Shown: positions 18,168 to 25,995 of the stretch, piece by piece
Layout: every line of letters begins with the position of its first letter
Position numbering within the stretch: the stretch's first letter is position 1
DNA from: Listeria farberi
Lineage (GTDB): Bacteria; Bacillota; Bacilli; Lactobacillales; Listeriaceae
Assembly: GCF_014229245.1 (NCBI RefSeq)
Contig: NZ_JAARZJ010000012.1
Coordinates: 43,619-107,618, forward strand
Length of the DNA stretch: 64,000 nt
Direction of reading: 5' to 3'
Made by a program: the position numbers and the translations under genes
The notes under the pieces: model-generated
Seen by the model: only the letters and a program-made list of their open reading frames with translations
The model's database searches: none
Told to the model about the DNA's origin: nothing

Positions 18168-19532
18168 TTATTTTAGGAAAATAGATGCATCTCCAGCACG
18201 GCTTGTTAATTTACCATTTTCACTGAATCCCATTTTTTCCATCCACTGATCAAATTCTTTAATTGGTTTTAGGCCAAATAATTCACGTAAAGTGGCTGTT
18301 TCGTGGTAACCAGTTGTTTGGTAGTTAAGCATAACGTCATCACCATGAGGAATCCCCATGATAAAGTTACATCCTGCTGCTGTTAGAAGTACGGATAAGT
18401 TTTCTACGTCGTTTTGGTCGGCTTTCATATGGTTGGTATAGCAAACGTCACAACCCATAGAAATACCAGTTAATTTACCCATGAAGTGATCTTCTAGGCC
18501 GGCGCGAATTACTTGTTTGGAATCGTATAAATACTCAGGTCCGATAAATCCAACTACTGTATTCACTAAGAATGGATCAAACTTCTTCGCAAATCCATAG
18601 CAACGAGCTTCCATTGTTACTTGGTCTACGCCGAAATGTGCGTCAGAAGAAAGTTCAGAACCTTGTCCTGTTTCAAAGTACATTACGTTTGGCCCAGTTG
18701 CAGCACCACTTTGAAGAGCTAATTGTCTTGCTTCTTCAATAGTTGCTCCGTCAAAACCGAAAGCTGTATTACCTTTTTCAGAACCTGCGATAGATTGGAA
18801 TACCAGACCAGTTGGAGCACCGCGACGCATTGCTTCCATTTGAGTCTTCACGTGCGCTAGTACACAAGTTTGTGTTGGCACATCCCATTTACTGCGGAAT
18901 TCTTCAAATTTATTAAGTAAACGAACTACGCTATCAGTAGAATCATCTACTGGGTTAAGTCCGATTACCGCATCCCCAATCCCGTAAGTTAATCCTTCCA
19001 TTAAAGAAGCAAGGATACCATCAGGATCATCAGTTGGATGGTTTGGTTGTAGTCTAGCGGAGAATGTTCCTGGAAGACCGATTGTTGTGTTCGCATGTGC
19101 GATAACACGAATTTTTTTCGCGCCATAAATTAAATCTAGGTTGGACATTAATTTTGTTACAGCAGCAATAATTTCTGATGTTAGGCCGCGTGCAACACGT
19201 TTAATGTCAGCATCTGTTGTTTTATGGTCTAAAATCCATTCCCGTAATTCTTCCACTGTCCAGTTTTTAATGGAATCATGAATACGTTCATTTACTTGGT
19301 CTTGAATAATACGGGTTACCTCATCTGTTTCATATGGGACAACCGGATTATTACGTAAATCTCCAAGCGTCATTTTAGAGAGCACCACTTTAGCAGCTAC
19401 ACGTTCTTCTGCAGATTCAGCAGCAACTCCGGCTAAACGGTCGCCCGATTTTTCTTCGTTTGCTTTTGCCAACACATCAGTGATGGATTTGAACTGGTAT
19501 GTATGGCCGAATAAATTCGTTTTTAAAATCAT
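18168..19532 (-). CDS. eutB: Ethanolamine ammonia-lyase large subunit EutB
   Basis: EutB is the TIM-barrel catalytic subunit that binds ethanolamine and B12. The 454-aa length equals the enterobacterial form. Conserved stretches include YGIGDAVIGLNPVDDS, FETGQGSELSSDAHFGVDQ, and GCDVCYTNHMKADQND. Sequence between eutA and eutB shows no terminator, consistent with one transcript. Confidence 0.97.
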   Translation of the reverse strand: MILKTNLFGHTYQFKSITDVLAKANEEKSGDRLAGVAAESAEERVAAKVVLSKMTLGDLRNNPVVPYETDEVTRIIQDQVNERIHDSIKNWTVEELREWILDHKTTDADIKRVARGLTSEIIAAVTKLMSNLDLIYGAKKIRVIAHANTTIGLPGTFSARLQPNHPTDDPDGILASLMEGLTYGIGDAVIGLNPVDDSTDSVVRLLNKFEEFRSKWDVPTQTCVLAHVKTQMEAMRRGAPTGLVFQSIAGSEKGNTAFGFDGATIEEARQLALQSGAATGPNVMYFETGQGSELSSDAHFGVDQVTMEARCYGFAKKFDPFLVNTVVGFIGPEYLYDSKQVIRAGLEDHFMGKLTGISMGCDVCYTNHMKADQNDVENLSVLLTAAGCNFIMGIPHGDDVMLNYQTTGYHETATLRELFGLKPIKEFDQWMEKMGFSENGKLTSRAGDASIFLK

Positions 19533-19573
19533 TCGATAAATCCTCCTCTCAAAATTAAAGCTATTTATATGGA

Positions 19574-20995
19574 TCAGTTAAAGACTAAGGTTTTTACTAC
19601 TACTGGTAGCACTTTCCCGTCAGCAACTGGTTTTCCTATATCAATATAATCACCATTATCAACTTTGACACTATCCAAACAAATTAGTGGATAGCCGGCT
19701 GGTAAATGCCCGAAAATACTTTGTCCGAGGGCTTTTGCCATGTCGTGCCAAGTAATGATAATTAGCGGATGACCAAGTGCGATTGGTTCTTTCATTCCCT
19801 CACAAATTGCCTTTGCATATTCTGTTACTTGCTCGAAACTAGGGCTATTCTCCCCTTCAATTGCAAGTGCAATCCGTTCCATATCTTCATCTATTTTGAA
19901 CCAGTTGAGTTTTTCCTTGATGACTTCTGCCATATTTTCATTTTCTTCTTGTTTGGCAAGTTTCAAAATCGGAATGTTTTTTACTGGGAAAATTTTCTCG
20001 GTATAAGTGATTGTGCTACCGCTAATTTCTGCTGTGTGTGAACCGGCTCCTACCACAGTTGCCCGTATGGTTTCGACAGATTCGATATACTTTTTTTCGG
20101 TCATCAAGCTAGATTCAGCTATTGACTTTCCGAGTAAAAGTCCGATGTCTCCATATCTAAATGGATCACTTAGCGCACCAGTTGAAATGCAGTCTGCAAC
20201 GCCTCCGGAAAATGATATACATTCAATTTCAGTAAGAAATTTCAATCCTTTATTTGTGATGATTGTTTCGTAAAAATCATTCGGAGCGCCTAGGCCAACA
20301 CTGTTTTTAAGTAACTCTACCATTTCACCTAGAATTGGTTGTAAATTTTCTGGCGAGGTTTTCTCACCTATCGTGATTGGATAACCACGTTTTTCTATTA
20401 AAGCTTGAATTTTTGGCGCAATATAGGTGATTTTTCTTGTTTCACGGTCCACTTTGATTAACCGACCACCAATATCAAGGCATGCTGTATCAATAAGTTC
20501 ACCACGATCAAATAGCGATAAATTCGTTGTTCCGCCGCCAATATCCAGATTCACAACAGAAGTATTATTTTCTTTGGCGTAGGTATGTGCACCTGCACCT
20601 TTTCCGGCAATGATACTTTCTAAGTCAGGTCCAGCTGTTGCTACAACAAAATCCCCAGCGAAACCACTCATTGCCTCTAGAACGTTACTCGCATTATCTT
20701 TACGAGCCGTTTCACCTGTAATAATAACTGCCCCCATGCCAATTTCTTCTTTTTTAATTCCGGCATTGGCATACTCTTTCGTTACAAAATCACGAATCGC
20801 CTCTACATCAATCAAATTATCAGCAAGAATCGGTGTAAACAGAATCTCACTTCTAAAAATAATCCGCTTATCTGAAATAACAATACGCGGCACGGTGAAG
20901 CTTGATGCCATATTTTGAATTTCTAACTCGGATAAAATGAGTTGTGTTGTCGACGTACCAAGGTCAATCCCTACACTTAAAATCGTTTCCGCCAA
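19574..20995 (-). CDS. eutA: Ethanolamine ammonia-lyase reactivating factor EutA
   Basis: EutA is an ATPase that exchanges damaged cobalamin out of EutBC. It has the actin-like phosphate loops GIDLGTSTTQLIL and VVNLDIGGGTTNLSLF. I chose the TTG that gives LAETILSVGID, 8 bases after AAAGGAG. A GTG three codons upstream overlaps the ribosome site. The gene sits directly behind a dual-hairpin/terminator leader, so its expression should need EutV antitermination. Confidence 0.95.
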   Translation of the reverse strand: MAETILSVGIDLGTSTTQLILSELEIQNMASSFTVPRIVISDKRIIFRSEILFTPILADNLIDVEAIRDFVTKEYANAGIKKEEIGMGAVIITGETARKDNASNVLEAMSGFAGDFVVATAGPDLESIIAGKGAGAHTYAKENNTSVVNLDIGGGTTNLSLFDRGELIDTACLDIGGRLIKVDRETRKITYIAPKIQALIEKRGYPITIGEKTSPENLQPILGEMVELLKNSVGLGAPNDFYETIITNKGLKFLTEIECISFSGGVADCISTGALSDPFRYGDIGLLLGKSIAESSLMTEKKYIESVETIRATVVGAGSHTAEISGSTITYTEKIFPVKNIPILKLAKQEENENMAEVIKEKLNWFKIDEDMERIALAIEGENSPSFEQVTEYAKAICEGMKEPIALGHPLIIITWHDMAKALGQSIFGHLPAGYPLICLDSVKVDNGDYIDIGKPVADGKVLPVVVKTLVFN

Positions 20996-21014
20996 AACCC
21001 TCACTCCTTTCTAG

Positions 21015-21099
21015 CAAAAAGAAAAAGCTTAAAGACAAATAACAGTATCGTTACTTGGCTTTAAGCTTCATCGCTTTTTTACAGCTACTTCTTTGTAGC
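21015..21099 (-). promoter_or_regulatory. EutV/ANTAR dual-hairpin antiterminator plus terminator before eutA
   Basis: On the minus strand hairpin 1 (21099-21084) is GCTAC-AAAGAA-GTAGC, a six-base loop with A1 and G4 as in known ANTAR targets. Hairpin 2 (21076-21063) is AAGC-GATGAA-GCTT, with G4 but G rather than A at position 1. Its 3' arm is also the 5' arm of a terminator (AAGCTTAAAG ... CTTTAAGCTT, 21068-21025, then T-rich), so the two are mutually exclusive. Hairpin 1 overlaps the eutW stop. Confidence 0.88.
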
Positions 21100-22542
21100 A
21101 TGGATAGAATTGTATTTAAAATCAAACATTGTTTTTGTTCCGTGTTCATTCGATTCAATGGTTACTTTGCCTCGAAGTTTATCTTTAATATAACTTTTGA
21201 CAATGGAAAGTCCTAGGCTTTTTTCGGATACTTTTCGAACATTAAAGCCATGACCATTGTCCGTTACTTCTGCGTGAATGATATTTTTTTCTTCTTTTAT
21301 TTGTAGTAAAATTTCGCCTGATTCATTTGGATGGAAAGCATGGTCATATGAATTTTGTAATAGTTCATTCATGACAAGTGCCAGTGCCACAGTGCGATCA
21401 CTATCCAAATAAATCCGTTTATCAATATCCATTCTAACAGCTACTTTTGGACAGTCAGTACAACATCTTTCAATATTGTAGGCGACTGTTTCTATGACCA
21501 TATAAAGGTTAATCCCGTCTTCCATTTGCTTCGACAAAAGTTCATGAGTCGCTGCAATCGCAAGGATTCGGCTGACACTTTCATTTAGAATTTTTTGTGC
21601 CTCCATGCTTGTTGAACGTCTACCTTGAATTCGTAACAAAGAAACAACGGATTGCAAATTATTTTTGACACGGTGATGAATTTCACGAATGGCTACAGAC
21701 TTAGAAACAATTTCTGCTTCCTTCACCTTAATATCCGTTATGTCATGCAAGATAAGAATAAAACGACATTCTTGTTCGTCTTCTTCTTTCACAAAAATCT
21801 GCTTCATAATAAAGTAATTCCCGGCAATAACCACTTCTTTTTTTAATTGAATTGGTTGTTTTCCTGTTTCAATTTGATACATAATTGCATCAAACATTAT
21901 CTGGTCGAGGGATAAATTATCATAATGCATTCCTTGAATGTCTTCCATGTAACCAAGTCGTTCGTAGTACTGATCTGCAGCACAATTCTTTTGCTGTAAA
22001 ATTCCATTACGGTCAAAAATCAAAATAGCATCATCTAGCTGATCGGTAATAGAATCCGTTAATTTACTCATAGCAGACAATGTGGTAGAAACATCACGAT
22101 AAGCCGTTTCTTCATTGTCGATTTCAAAATGAGCTTTAATTTCGGCGCTAATATCATTTTCTAGAATTAGCACAGCTATAACTCGCTGTTTATTGCGAAT
22201 TGGATAGACTTTTTGGCGAATAAGTACGTTTTCTTGTGTTTTTGCAAGTAAGTCATTGGAGTTCATACCCGTTTCTAGTGTTCTAAGTACACCTGGTTCA
22301 TTGGAGCGTAGGGCTGTTTCTCCGATTACATTGTTTTTGTAAAGTGATTTGGTTGTTTTTGGCGGTGTATGATGAATGACAAGTGCTTCACTAGTTAGTT
22401 TATTATACACATCAATGAAAACATCTACATCTTGATACATCGAAGACTCGCTTAACGATTTTGCAGTATGTATTAATTCATCAATATCATATTCTGCCAA
22501 GTCCGTATAGCGTAAACACATTTCTCGAATCGTTTTAGTCAT
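21085..22542 (-). CDS. eutW: Ethanolamine-sensing histidine kinase EutW
   Basis: EutW is the sensor kinase partner of EutV. The 485-aa soluble protein has N-terminal sensory and PAS-like regions (around ILIFDRNGILQQKNCAADQY). A HisKA_2-type phosphoacceptor box follows (REIHHRVKNNLQSVVSLLR, His about residue 290), then an HATPase domain (NELLQNSYDHAF, VTDNGHGF, LGLSIVKSYI). No membrane segment is apparent. It overlaps eutV by 8 bases. Confidence 0.95.
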   Translation of the reverse strand: MTKTIREMCLRYTDLAEYDIDELIHTAKSLSESSMYQDVDVFIDVYNKLTSEALVIHHTPPKTTKSLYKNNVIGETALRSNEPGVLRTLETGMNSNDLLAKTQENVLIRQKVYPIRNKQRVIAVLILENDISAEIKAHFEIDNEETAYRDVSTTLSAMSKLTDSITDQLDDAILIFDRNGILQQKNCAADQYYERLGYMEDIQGMHYDNLSLDQIMFDAIMYQIETGKQPIQLKKEVVIAGNYFIMKQIFVKEEDEQECRFILILHDITDIKVKEAEIVSKSVAIREIHHRVKNNLQSVVSLLRIQGRRSTSMEAQKILNESVSRILAIAATHELLSKQMEDGINLYMVIETVAYNIERCCTDCPKVAVRMDIDKRIYLDSDRTVALALVMNELLQNSYDHAFHPNESGEILLQIKEEKNIIHAEVTDNGHGFNVRKVSEKSLGLSIVKSYIKDKLRGKVTIESNEHGTKTMFDFKYNSIHATKK

Positions 22543-23107
22543 CGCTCATCACAATCGTTTCTGCGATTTCCATCATCGGACAACGTTTATCCATACTCAG
22601 ATTACGAATCATGTTGTAGGCTTCTTCTTCTGTGATGTTGTTCTCAATCATAAGCACGCCTTTTGCTTTTTCAATTACTTTACGCTCTTCTAATTTTTTT
22701 GTGAGCTTTTCTAATTGCTGCTCTAGTTTTCTTGTTTCTCGCCCTTTGGCAATACTCATTTCAACTGTTGGAATCAAACTTTTTTCATCAAGTGGCTTTA
22801 CTAAATAACCTAATGCTCCAAATCCTTTTGCTTTCTCCGTGTTTTTCGGATCACTAAATGCAGTAAGTAAAATAATTCCGCCAGCAAGACCTTCTGAAAT
22901 AATTCGTTTCCCTGCTTTTAAACCGTCTAAGAGTGGCATTTGAATGTCCATGATAACAAGGTCTGGCTGATGGCTTTTGCATAGTTCGATTGCTTCAAAA
23001 CCATCTGTCGCTTCCCCTACAACATTGTAGTTCGCTTCTTCTAAGATGTCTCGGATGTCCATTCTTGTAATAGGTTCATCATCGGCTATTACAATTCTTC
23101 CATTCAT
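22535..23107 (-). CDS. eutV: Response regulator with ANTAR RNA-binding domain EutV
   Basis: EutV is phosphorylated by EutW and then binds dual hexaloop hairpins to prevent termination in eut leaders. The 190-aa protein starts at MNGRIVIADDEPITRMD. The reading frame runs further upstream, but that part is the structured leader. It has the receiver acidic pocket (ADDEP) and phospho-aspartate (LVIMDIQMP, Asp about 54), a coiled linker, and a C-terminal ANTAR domain (VIEKAKGVLMIENNITEEEA). Rli55-type RNA can titrate EutV by published work. Confidence 0.96.
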   Translation of the reverse strand: MNGRIVIADDEPITRMDIRDILEEANYNVVGEATDGFEAIELCKSHQPDLVIMDIQMPLLDGLKAGKRIISEGLAGGIILLTAFSDPKNTEKAKGFGALGYLVKPLDEKSLIPTVEMSIAKGRETRKLEQQLEKLTKKLEERKVIEKAKGVLMIENNITEEEAYNMIRNLSMDKRCPMMEIAETIVMSDD

Positions 23108-23227
23108 TCTTGTCACGTCCTCTTCTTCTGCTATTGATTGATTTGTCACAATGAAGGACAAAATCATTCTATAGAAGCATTTACTTGAGCGAAAGAGTAA
23201 AAGAGCTAGAGAAAAAATTTCTCCAAG

Positions 23228-23320
23228 AAAATAGAAAGAGCCCCTTAAAAATATTGTGCAATATTTTTGAGGGAGCCCCGTTGCTCTGCTATATTTATAA
23301 TTCCACACGTCTTTGTGCTC
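23228..23320 (-). promoter_or_regulatory. EutV/ANTAR dual-hairpin antiterminator plus terminator before eutV
   Basis: Hairpin 1 (23318-23305) is GCAC-AAAGAC-GTGT and hairpin 2 (23286-23273) is GAGC-AACGGG-GCTC; both loops have A1 and G4. Hairpin 2 shares GGGGCTC with the 5' side of a long terminator (CTCAAAAATATT ... AATATTTTTAAG, 23271-23240, then TTTCTATTTT). EutV should therefore autoregulate. The predicted transcript starts about two bases before hairpin 1. Confidence 0.9.
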
Positions 23321-23326
23321 GGTTCT

Positions 23327-23355
23327 ATTATAAAGTAGCATGAAAACGATGTCAA
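23327..23355 (-). promoter_or_regulatory. Strong sigma-A promoter of the eutV unit
   Basis: TTGACA (23355-23350) and TATAAT (23332-23327) on the minus strand are both perfect and 17 bases apart. The promoter looks constitutive, leaving control to the downstream antiterminator. It lies between the eutG stop and eutV. Confidence 0.88.
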
Positions 23356-23391
23356 TAGGTTATTTGATTCCTGTTGTGAAATAAATAACTT

Positions 23392-24531
23392 TTATGCCAA
23401 CATTTTTTCAAGAATAGCACTAACATCGGTTTCTGTCGGCGTTCTTGGATTAGTTGCAGTACATCCATCGTTTAATGCACCTTCTGCGATTTGAGCAATA
23501 TTTTCATTTAAATCCGTACGGCTAACTCCACATTCTGTTAATGTAGTCGGCATGTTGAGTTTCTTTTGGAGTTGTTTAATGGCGTTAATTAAGCTACGTA
23601 CACCAAGCCTTGTATTGGAAGCTGGCATTTTTAGTAATTTAGCAATCGCTGTATAACGTTCTGCTGCGCGATTATCTGGATTGTTACCAAAATCACTTGT
23701 AAGGCCAGCGTTATAACTAATTACATGTGGTAACAGCAATGTGTTCATACGACCATGAGGGATTTTAAATTTCGCACCAGCTGTATGCGCAATACCATGA
23801 TTTAAGCCAAGAGAAGTAATGTTGAATGCCATCCCTGCAAGACAAGATGCATTATGCATTTTTTCGCGAGCTTCTAAATCATTTCCGTCTTTATAAGCAC
23901 GTTCTAGGTAAGTGAAAACTAATTGGATAACTTTTTCCGCCATCGCATCTGAATAATCATTCGCTTTTGTAGATACATATGCTTCAAGCGCATGTGTTAA
24001 CACGTCCATACCAGTATCCGCAGTAATTGCAGGTGGAACAGATTTCACTAAATCCGCATCTAAAATCGCTTCATCAGGCAAAATAGCATCCGTAATTAGT
24101 GGGTATTTAATCGCTTTTTCTTTGTTTGTAATAACGGAAAAACTAGTTACTTCCGAGCCAGTCCCACTAGTTGTCGGGATGACGATGAAAGGCATTGCGC
24201 GCACCGTACCAAGTTTTTGACCAAAGAATTTCATTGCTTTCGCTGCATCAATAGCTGAACCACCACCGATAGCAATCATCAAGTTGGCATCACATTCATT
24301 TAAAACTTCAATTCCTGCTACGACATTTTCAATCGGTGGGTCTGGAATAATTTCACTAAAAATCGTATATGTATTCGATTGATCAATTTTTTCCGTAATA
24401 GCATTAATCATTCCTGAACTAACCATAAATGGATCTGTTACGATGAAAATTTGTTTGTCTTTAAAATCAAGTAAACGATCTGTTGCTCCTTGTCCAATGT
24501 AAAGATCTGTTTTAAAACTAACTTTTTGCAT
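23392..24531 (-). CDS. eutG: Iron-dependent alcohol dehydrogenase, EutG/PduQ type
   Basis: This class III (Fe-type) alcohol dehydrogenase would reduce acetaldehyde to ethanol and recycle NAD+ for EutE. The metal-binding pattern GLNHGIAHTAGAKFKIPHGR is present, and the NAD loop IAIGGGSAIDAAKAM lies near residue 95. It resembles PduQ at 29073-30191 over its whole length. It has its own promoter and EutV-controlled leader. AGGAGG precedes the ATG. Confidence 0.92.
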   Translation of the reverse strand: MQKVSFKTDLYIGQGATDRLLDFKDKQIFIVTDPFMVSSGMINAITEKIDQSNTYTIFSEIIPDPPIENVVAGIEVLNECDANLMIAIGGGSAIDAAKAMKFFGQKLGTVRAMPFIVIPTTSGTGSEVTSFSVITNKEKAIKYPLITDAILPDEAILDADLVKSVPPAITADTGMDVLTHALEAYVSTKANDYSDAMAEKVIQLVFTYLERAYKDGNDLEAREKMHNASCLAGMAFNITSLGLNHGIAHTAGAKFKIPHGRMNTLLLPHVISYNAGLTSDFGNNPDNRAAERYTAIAKLLKMPASNTRLGVRSLINAIKQLQKKLNMPTTLTECGVSRTDLNENIAQIAEGALNDGCTATNPRTPTETDVSAILEKMLA

Positions 24532-24550
24532 GAGATTACCTCCTAGTTTT

Positions 24551-24638
24551 TTAAAATAAAAAAAGAAGCCTTGAGTAGAGAAATTTTCTCTTCCAACTCA
24601 AAGCTTCTTTGCTAAGTAAACAGTACGCCTTTGTACTG
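24551..24638 (-). promoter_or_regulatory. EutV/ANTAR dual-hairpin antiterminator plus terminator before eutG
   Basis: Hairpin 1 (24638-24621) is CAGTAC-AAAGGC-GTACTG and hairpin 2 (24613-24602) is AGC-AAAGAA-GCT, both loops with A1 and G4. The GAAGCTTTGAGT following the second loop pairs with ACTCAAGGCTTC to make a terminator (24607-24565) with a T tract. Formation of hairpin 2 blocks it. Confidence 0.9.
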
Positions 24639-24662
24639 TAAAATATTTTATTTGTCCACTTT

Positions 24663-24691
24663 ATTAAAAACCAAACCTATCGAAATGTCAA
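24663..24691 (-). promoter_or_regulatory. Possible promoter of eutG
   Basis: TTGACA (24691-24686) is followed after 17 bases by TTTAAT (24668-24663). The start would fall near 24656, about 18 bases before the first eutG hairpin. It would make the eutG leader separate from the upstream Rli55-type RNA. Confidence 0.55.
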
Positions 24692-24848
24692 ATCTTTTTT
24701 TGTAAATAGGCAATGAAGATACTTTCCTTGTATCACTCTTTTCGTCGTTGAAAAGATCATTGCCCACCATAAAACTAAGCGGTGCACATCTTTGTGCGTA
24801 TGGTGCTTGATAAAACGTAGCTCGTTCAGCTTCTCGGCACCAAACCAT

Positions 24849-24893
24849 TTACAGTGGGCTTATTTGTTATAAAAACAAATAAAAAAGCCCCAG
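24849..24893 (-). promoter_or_regulatory. Likely antiterminator hairpin in Rli55
   Basis: GGGCTT (with the T tract) and ATTTGTT of the B12 terminator can pair with the following AACAAAT and AAGCCC. The alternative hairpin uses the terminator's 3' arm and T tract, so it would compete with termination when B12 is absent. Confidence 0.5.
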
Positions 24894-25079
24894 TGAGACA
24901 ACTACACTGGAACCAAGAATTATACATGCTTTGCCTCGAAGCAGTATAACCAGTTAAAACAATTAGATAAAAGACCTGACTTAGAGTGACTAACTCCTTA
25001 CAGTGGCGGGACCGTGCTGGACTTTCACCAGACTTCCAGTATCTAACTGTTTGTATGAACGAATTCGTTTATCAAAGTT

Positions 25080-25108
25080 ATTATAGCATAAAATAATCCG
25101 CTTGCAAG
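25080..25108 (-). promoter_or_regulatory. Promoter of the Rli55-type RNA
   Basis: TATAAT (25085-25080) is preceded at 16-17 bases by TTGCAA/CTTGCA. Transcription would start near 25073. The promoter lies immediately after the pduX stop codon. Confidence 0.75.
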
Positions 25109-25119
25109 AAGAATTTGCT

Positions 25120-25995
25120 TTACGAAATAATTTGAACACCACCACGCGCGAACTCCCGGAAATAATATCGGCTATAAAAAGTCATGACATAGCGCCGTTC
25201 TAACTCAAATAAAATTTCGAGTGGATCCGTTTTTTCGAGTTCATAAAGTATACCGACAACTGTGCCACTATGCGAAACATTTACCCCCACTAAATCCAAG
25301 TTTTCAGTCACTTCTTGAATTTCTTTCCAAAATGGCTTTGGTAAAATAGTTTGATTGCACGCTGCGCTAATCGATGCTGCTTTTCCAAGTAAGCGGATTG
25401 ATTTTTGTGTCACAGCTTGATGAAAATAGTCCAACCCTTTAGCTAGTTGTTGTTCGTTTTCCAGTAATTGCGCTTGATGATTATCTTGCCGGTAAGTAGC
25501 TGTTTCTAGAATGGTAAGTGGTTCTAACACAACAACGCCTAGTTTTGGCATCCATTTCGAACTTTGAATCACATCACCTTTTAAGTGATCAAACAAAGTT
25601 AACGACTCAAAAATAGTGCTATCGGTTGGCTCTAGTTTTAAAGATAGCTTGGCGATTTCTATTTCTGTAATGGATTTATTCAACCATTTTGCAGTTGCGC
25701 CGATTGTTGCGGCAATATCCGCAGTCGAACTCGCCATCCCTTTCGCGACCGGAATAGTTGATTTCACTTGTAAAGATACTTTCGGGAGCTCTCTTTTTAC
25801 CGCGCCAAAATACTCGCAAGTTAACTGGAACGCATGCCAAGCTTTTGTATGCCCGGAGCTATTTAGTCCTTTTTTATCAGATAAAGTAACTTCGGAATAC
25901 CAGTCGATTGGGTAAGAAATCAACTTCTCCCCGCCTAGAATAAAACCTTGCAAAAGCTCCCCACAAGAAGCTGGACATGTCGCTTTAATTTCCAC
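25120..25995 (-). CDS. pduX: L-threonine kinase PduX
   Basis: PduX phosphorylates L-threonine for the aminopropanol linker of cobalamin. The 291-aa GHMP-kinase-fold protein has the N-terminal TCPASCGELLQG and the ATP loop VAKGMASSTADIAATIGA, both typical of PduX. The start is GTG behind GAGGTG. It overlaps the end of cobD, which uses its product. It is the last gene of the main pdu operon. Confidence 0.95.
   Translation of the reverse strand: MEIKATCPASCGELLQGFILGGEKLISYPIDWYSEVTLSDKKGLNSSGHTKAWHAFQLTCEYFGAVKRELPKVSLQVKSTIPVAKGMASSTADIAATIGATAKWLNKSITEIEIAKLSLKLEPTDSTIFESLTLFDHLKGDVIQSSKWMPKLGVVVLEPLTILETATYRQDNHQAQLLENEQQLAKGLDYFHQAVTQKSIRLLGKAASISAACNQTILPKPFWKEIQEVTENLDLVGVNVSHSGTVVGILYELEKTDPLEILFELERRYVMTFYSRYYFREFARGGVQIIS

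Larger units (their letters stand above)
24640..25073 (-). ncRNA. rli55: Rli55-type B12-regulated RNA that can sequester EutV
   Basis: The RNA begins with a cobalamin aptamer (about 25066-24955: GGTGAAAGTCC, CCCGCCACTGTAAG, TAAGTCAGGTC). Next comes a terminator CCAGTG-9 bases-CACTGGGGC followed by TTTTTT (24910-24880). Beyond it are ANTAR hairpins GCAC-AAAGAT-GTGC (24797-24784) and CTTTTC-AACGAC-GAAAAG (24755-24738). In L. monocytogenes and E. faecalis, B12 shortens this RNA so it no longer titrates EutV. The 3' end given is an estimate from the published length of about 450 bases. Confidence 0.9.

Noticed and set aside
22535..23341. Long 268-residue version of EutV
   Set aside because: The extra N-terminal residues are the translated dual-hairpin leader and terminator. 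The receiver domain starts at MNGRIVIADDE.
24648..24848. 66-codon minus-strand reading frame before eutG
   Set aside because: It covers the ANTAR hairpins of the Rli55-type RNA. The sequence is explained by RNA structure and there is no ribosome site.
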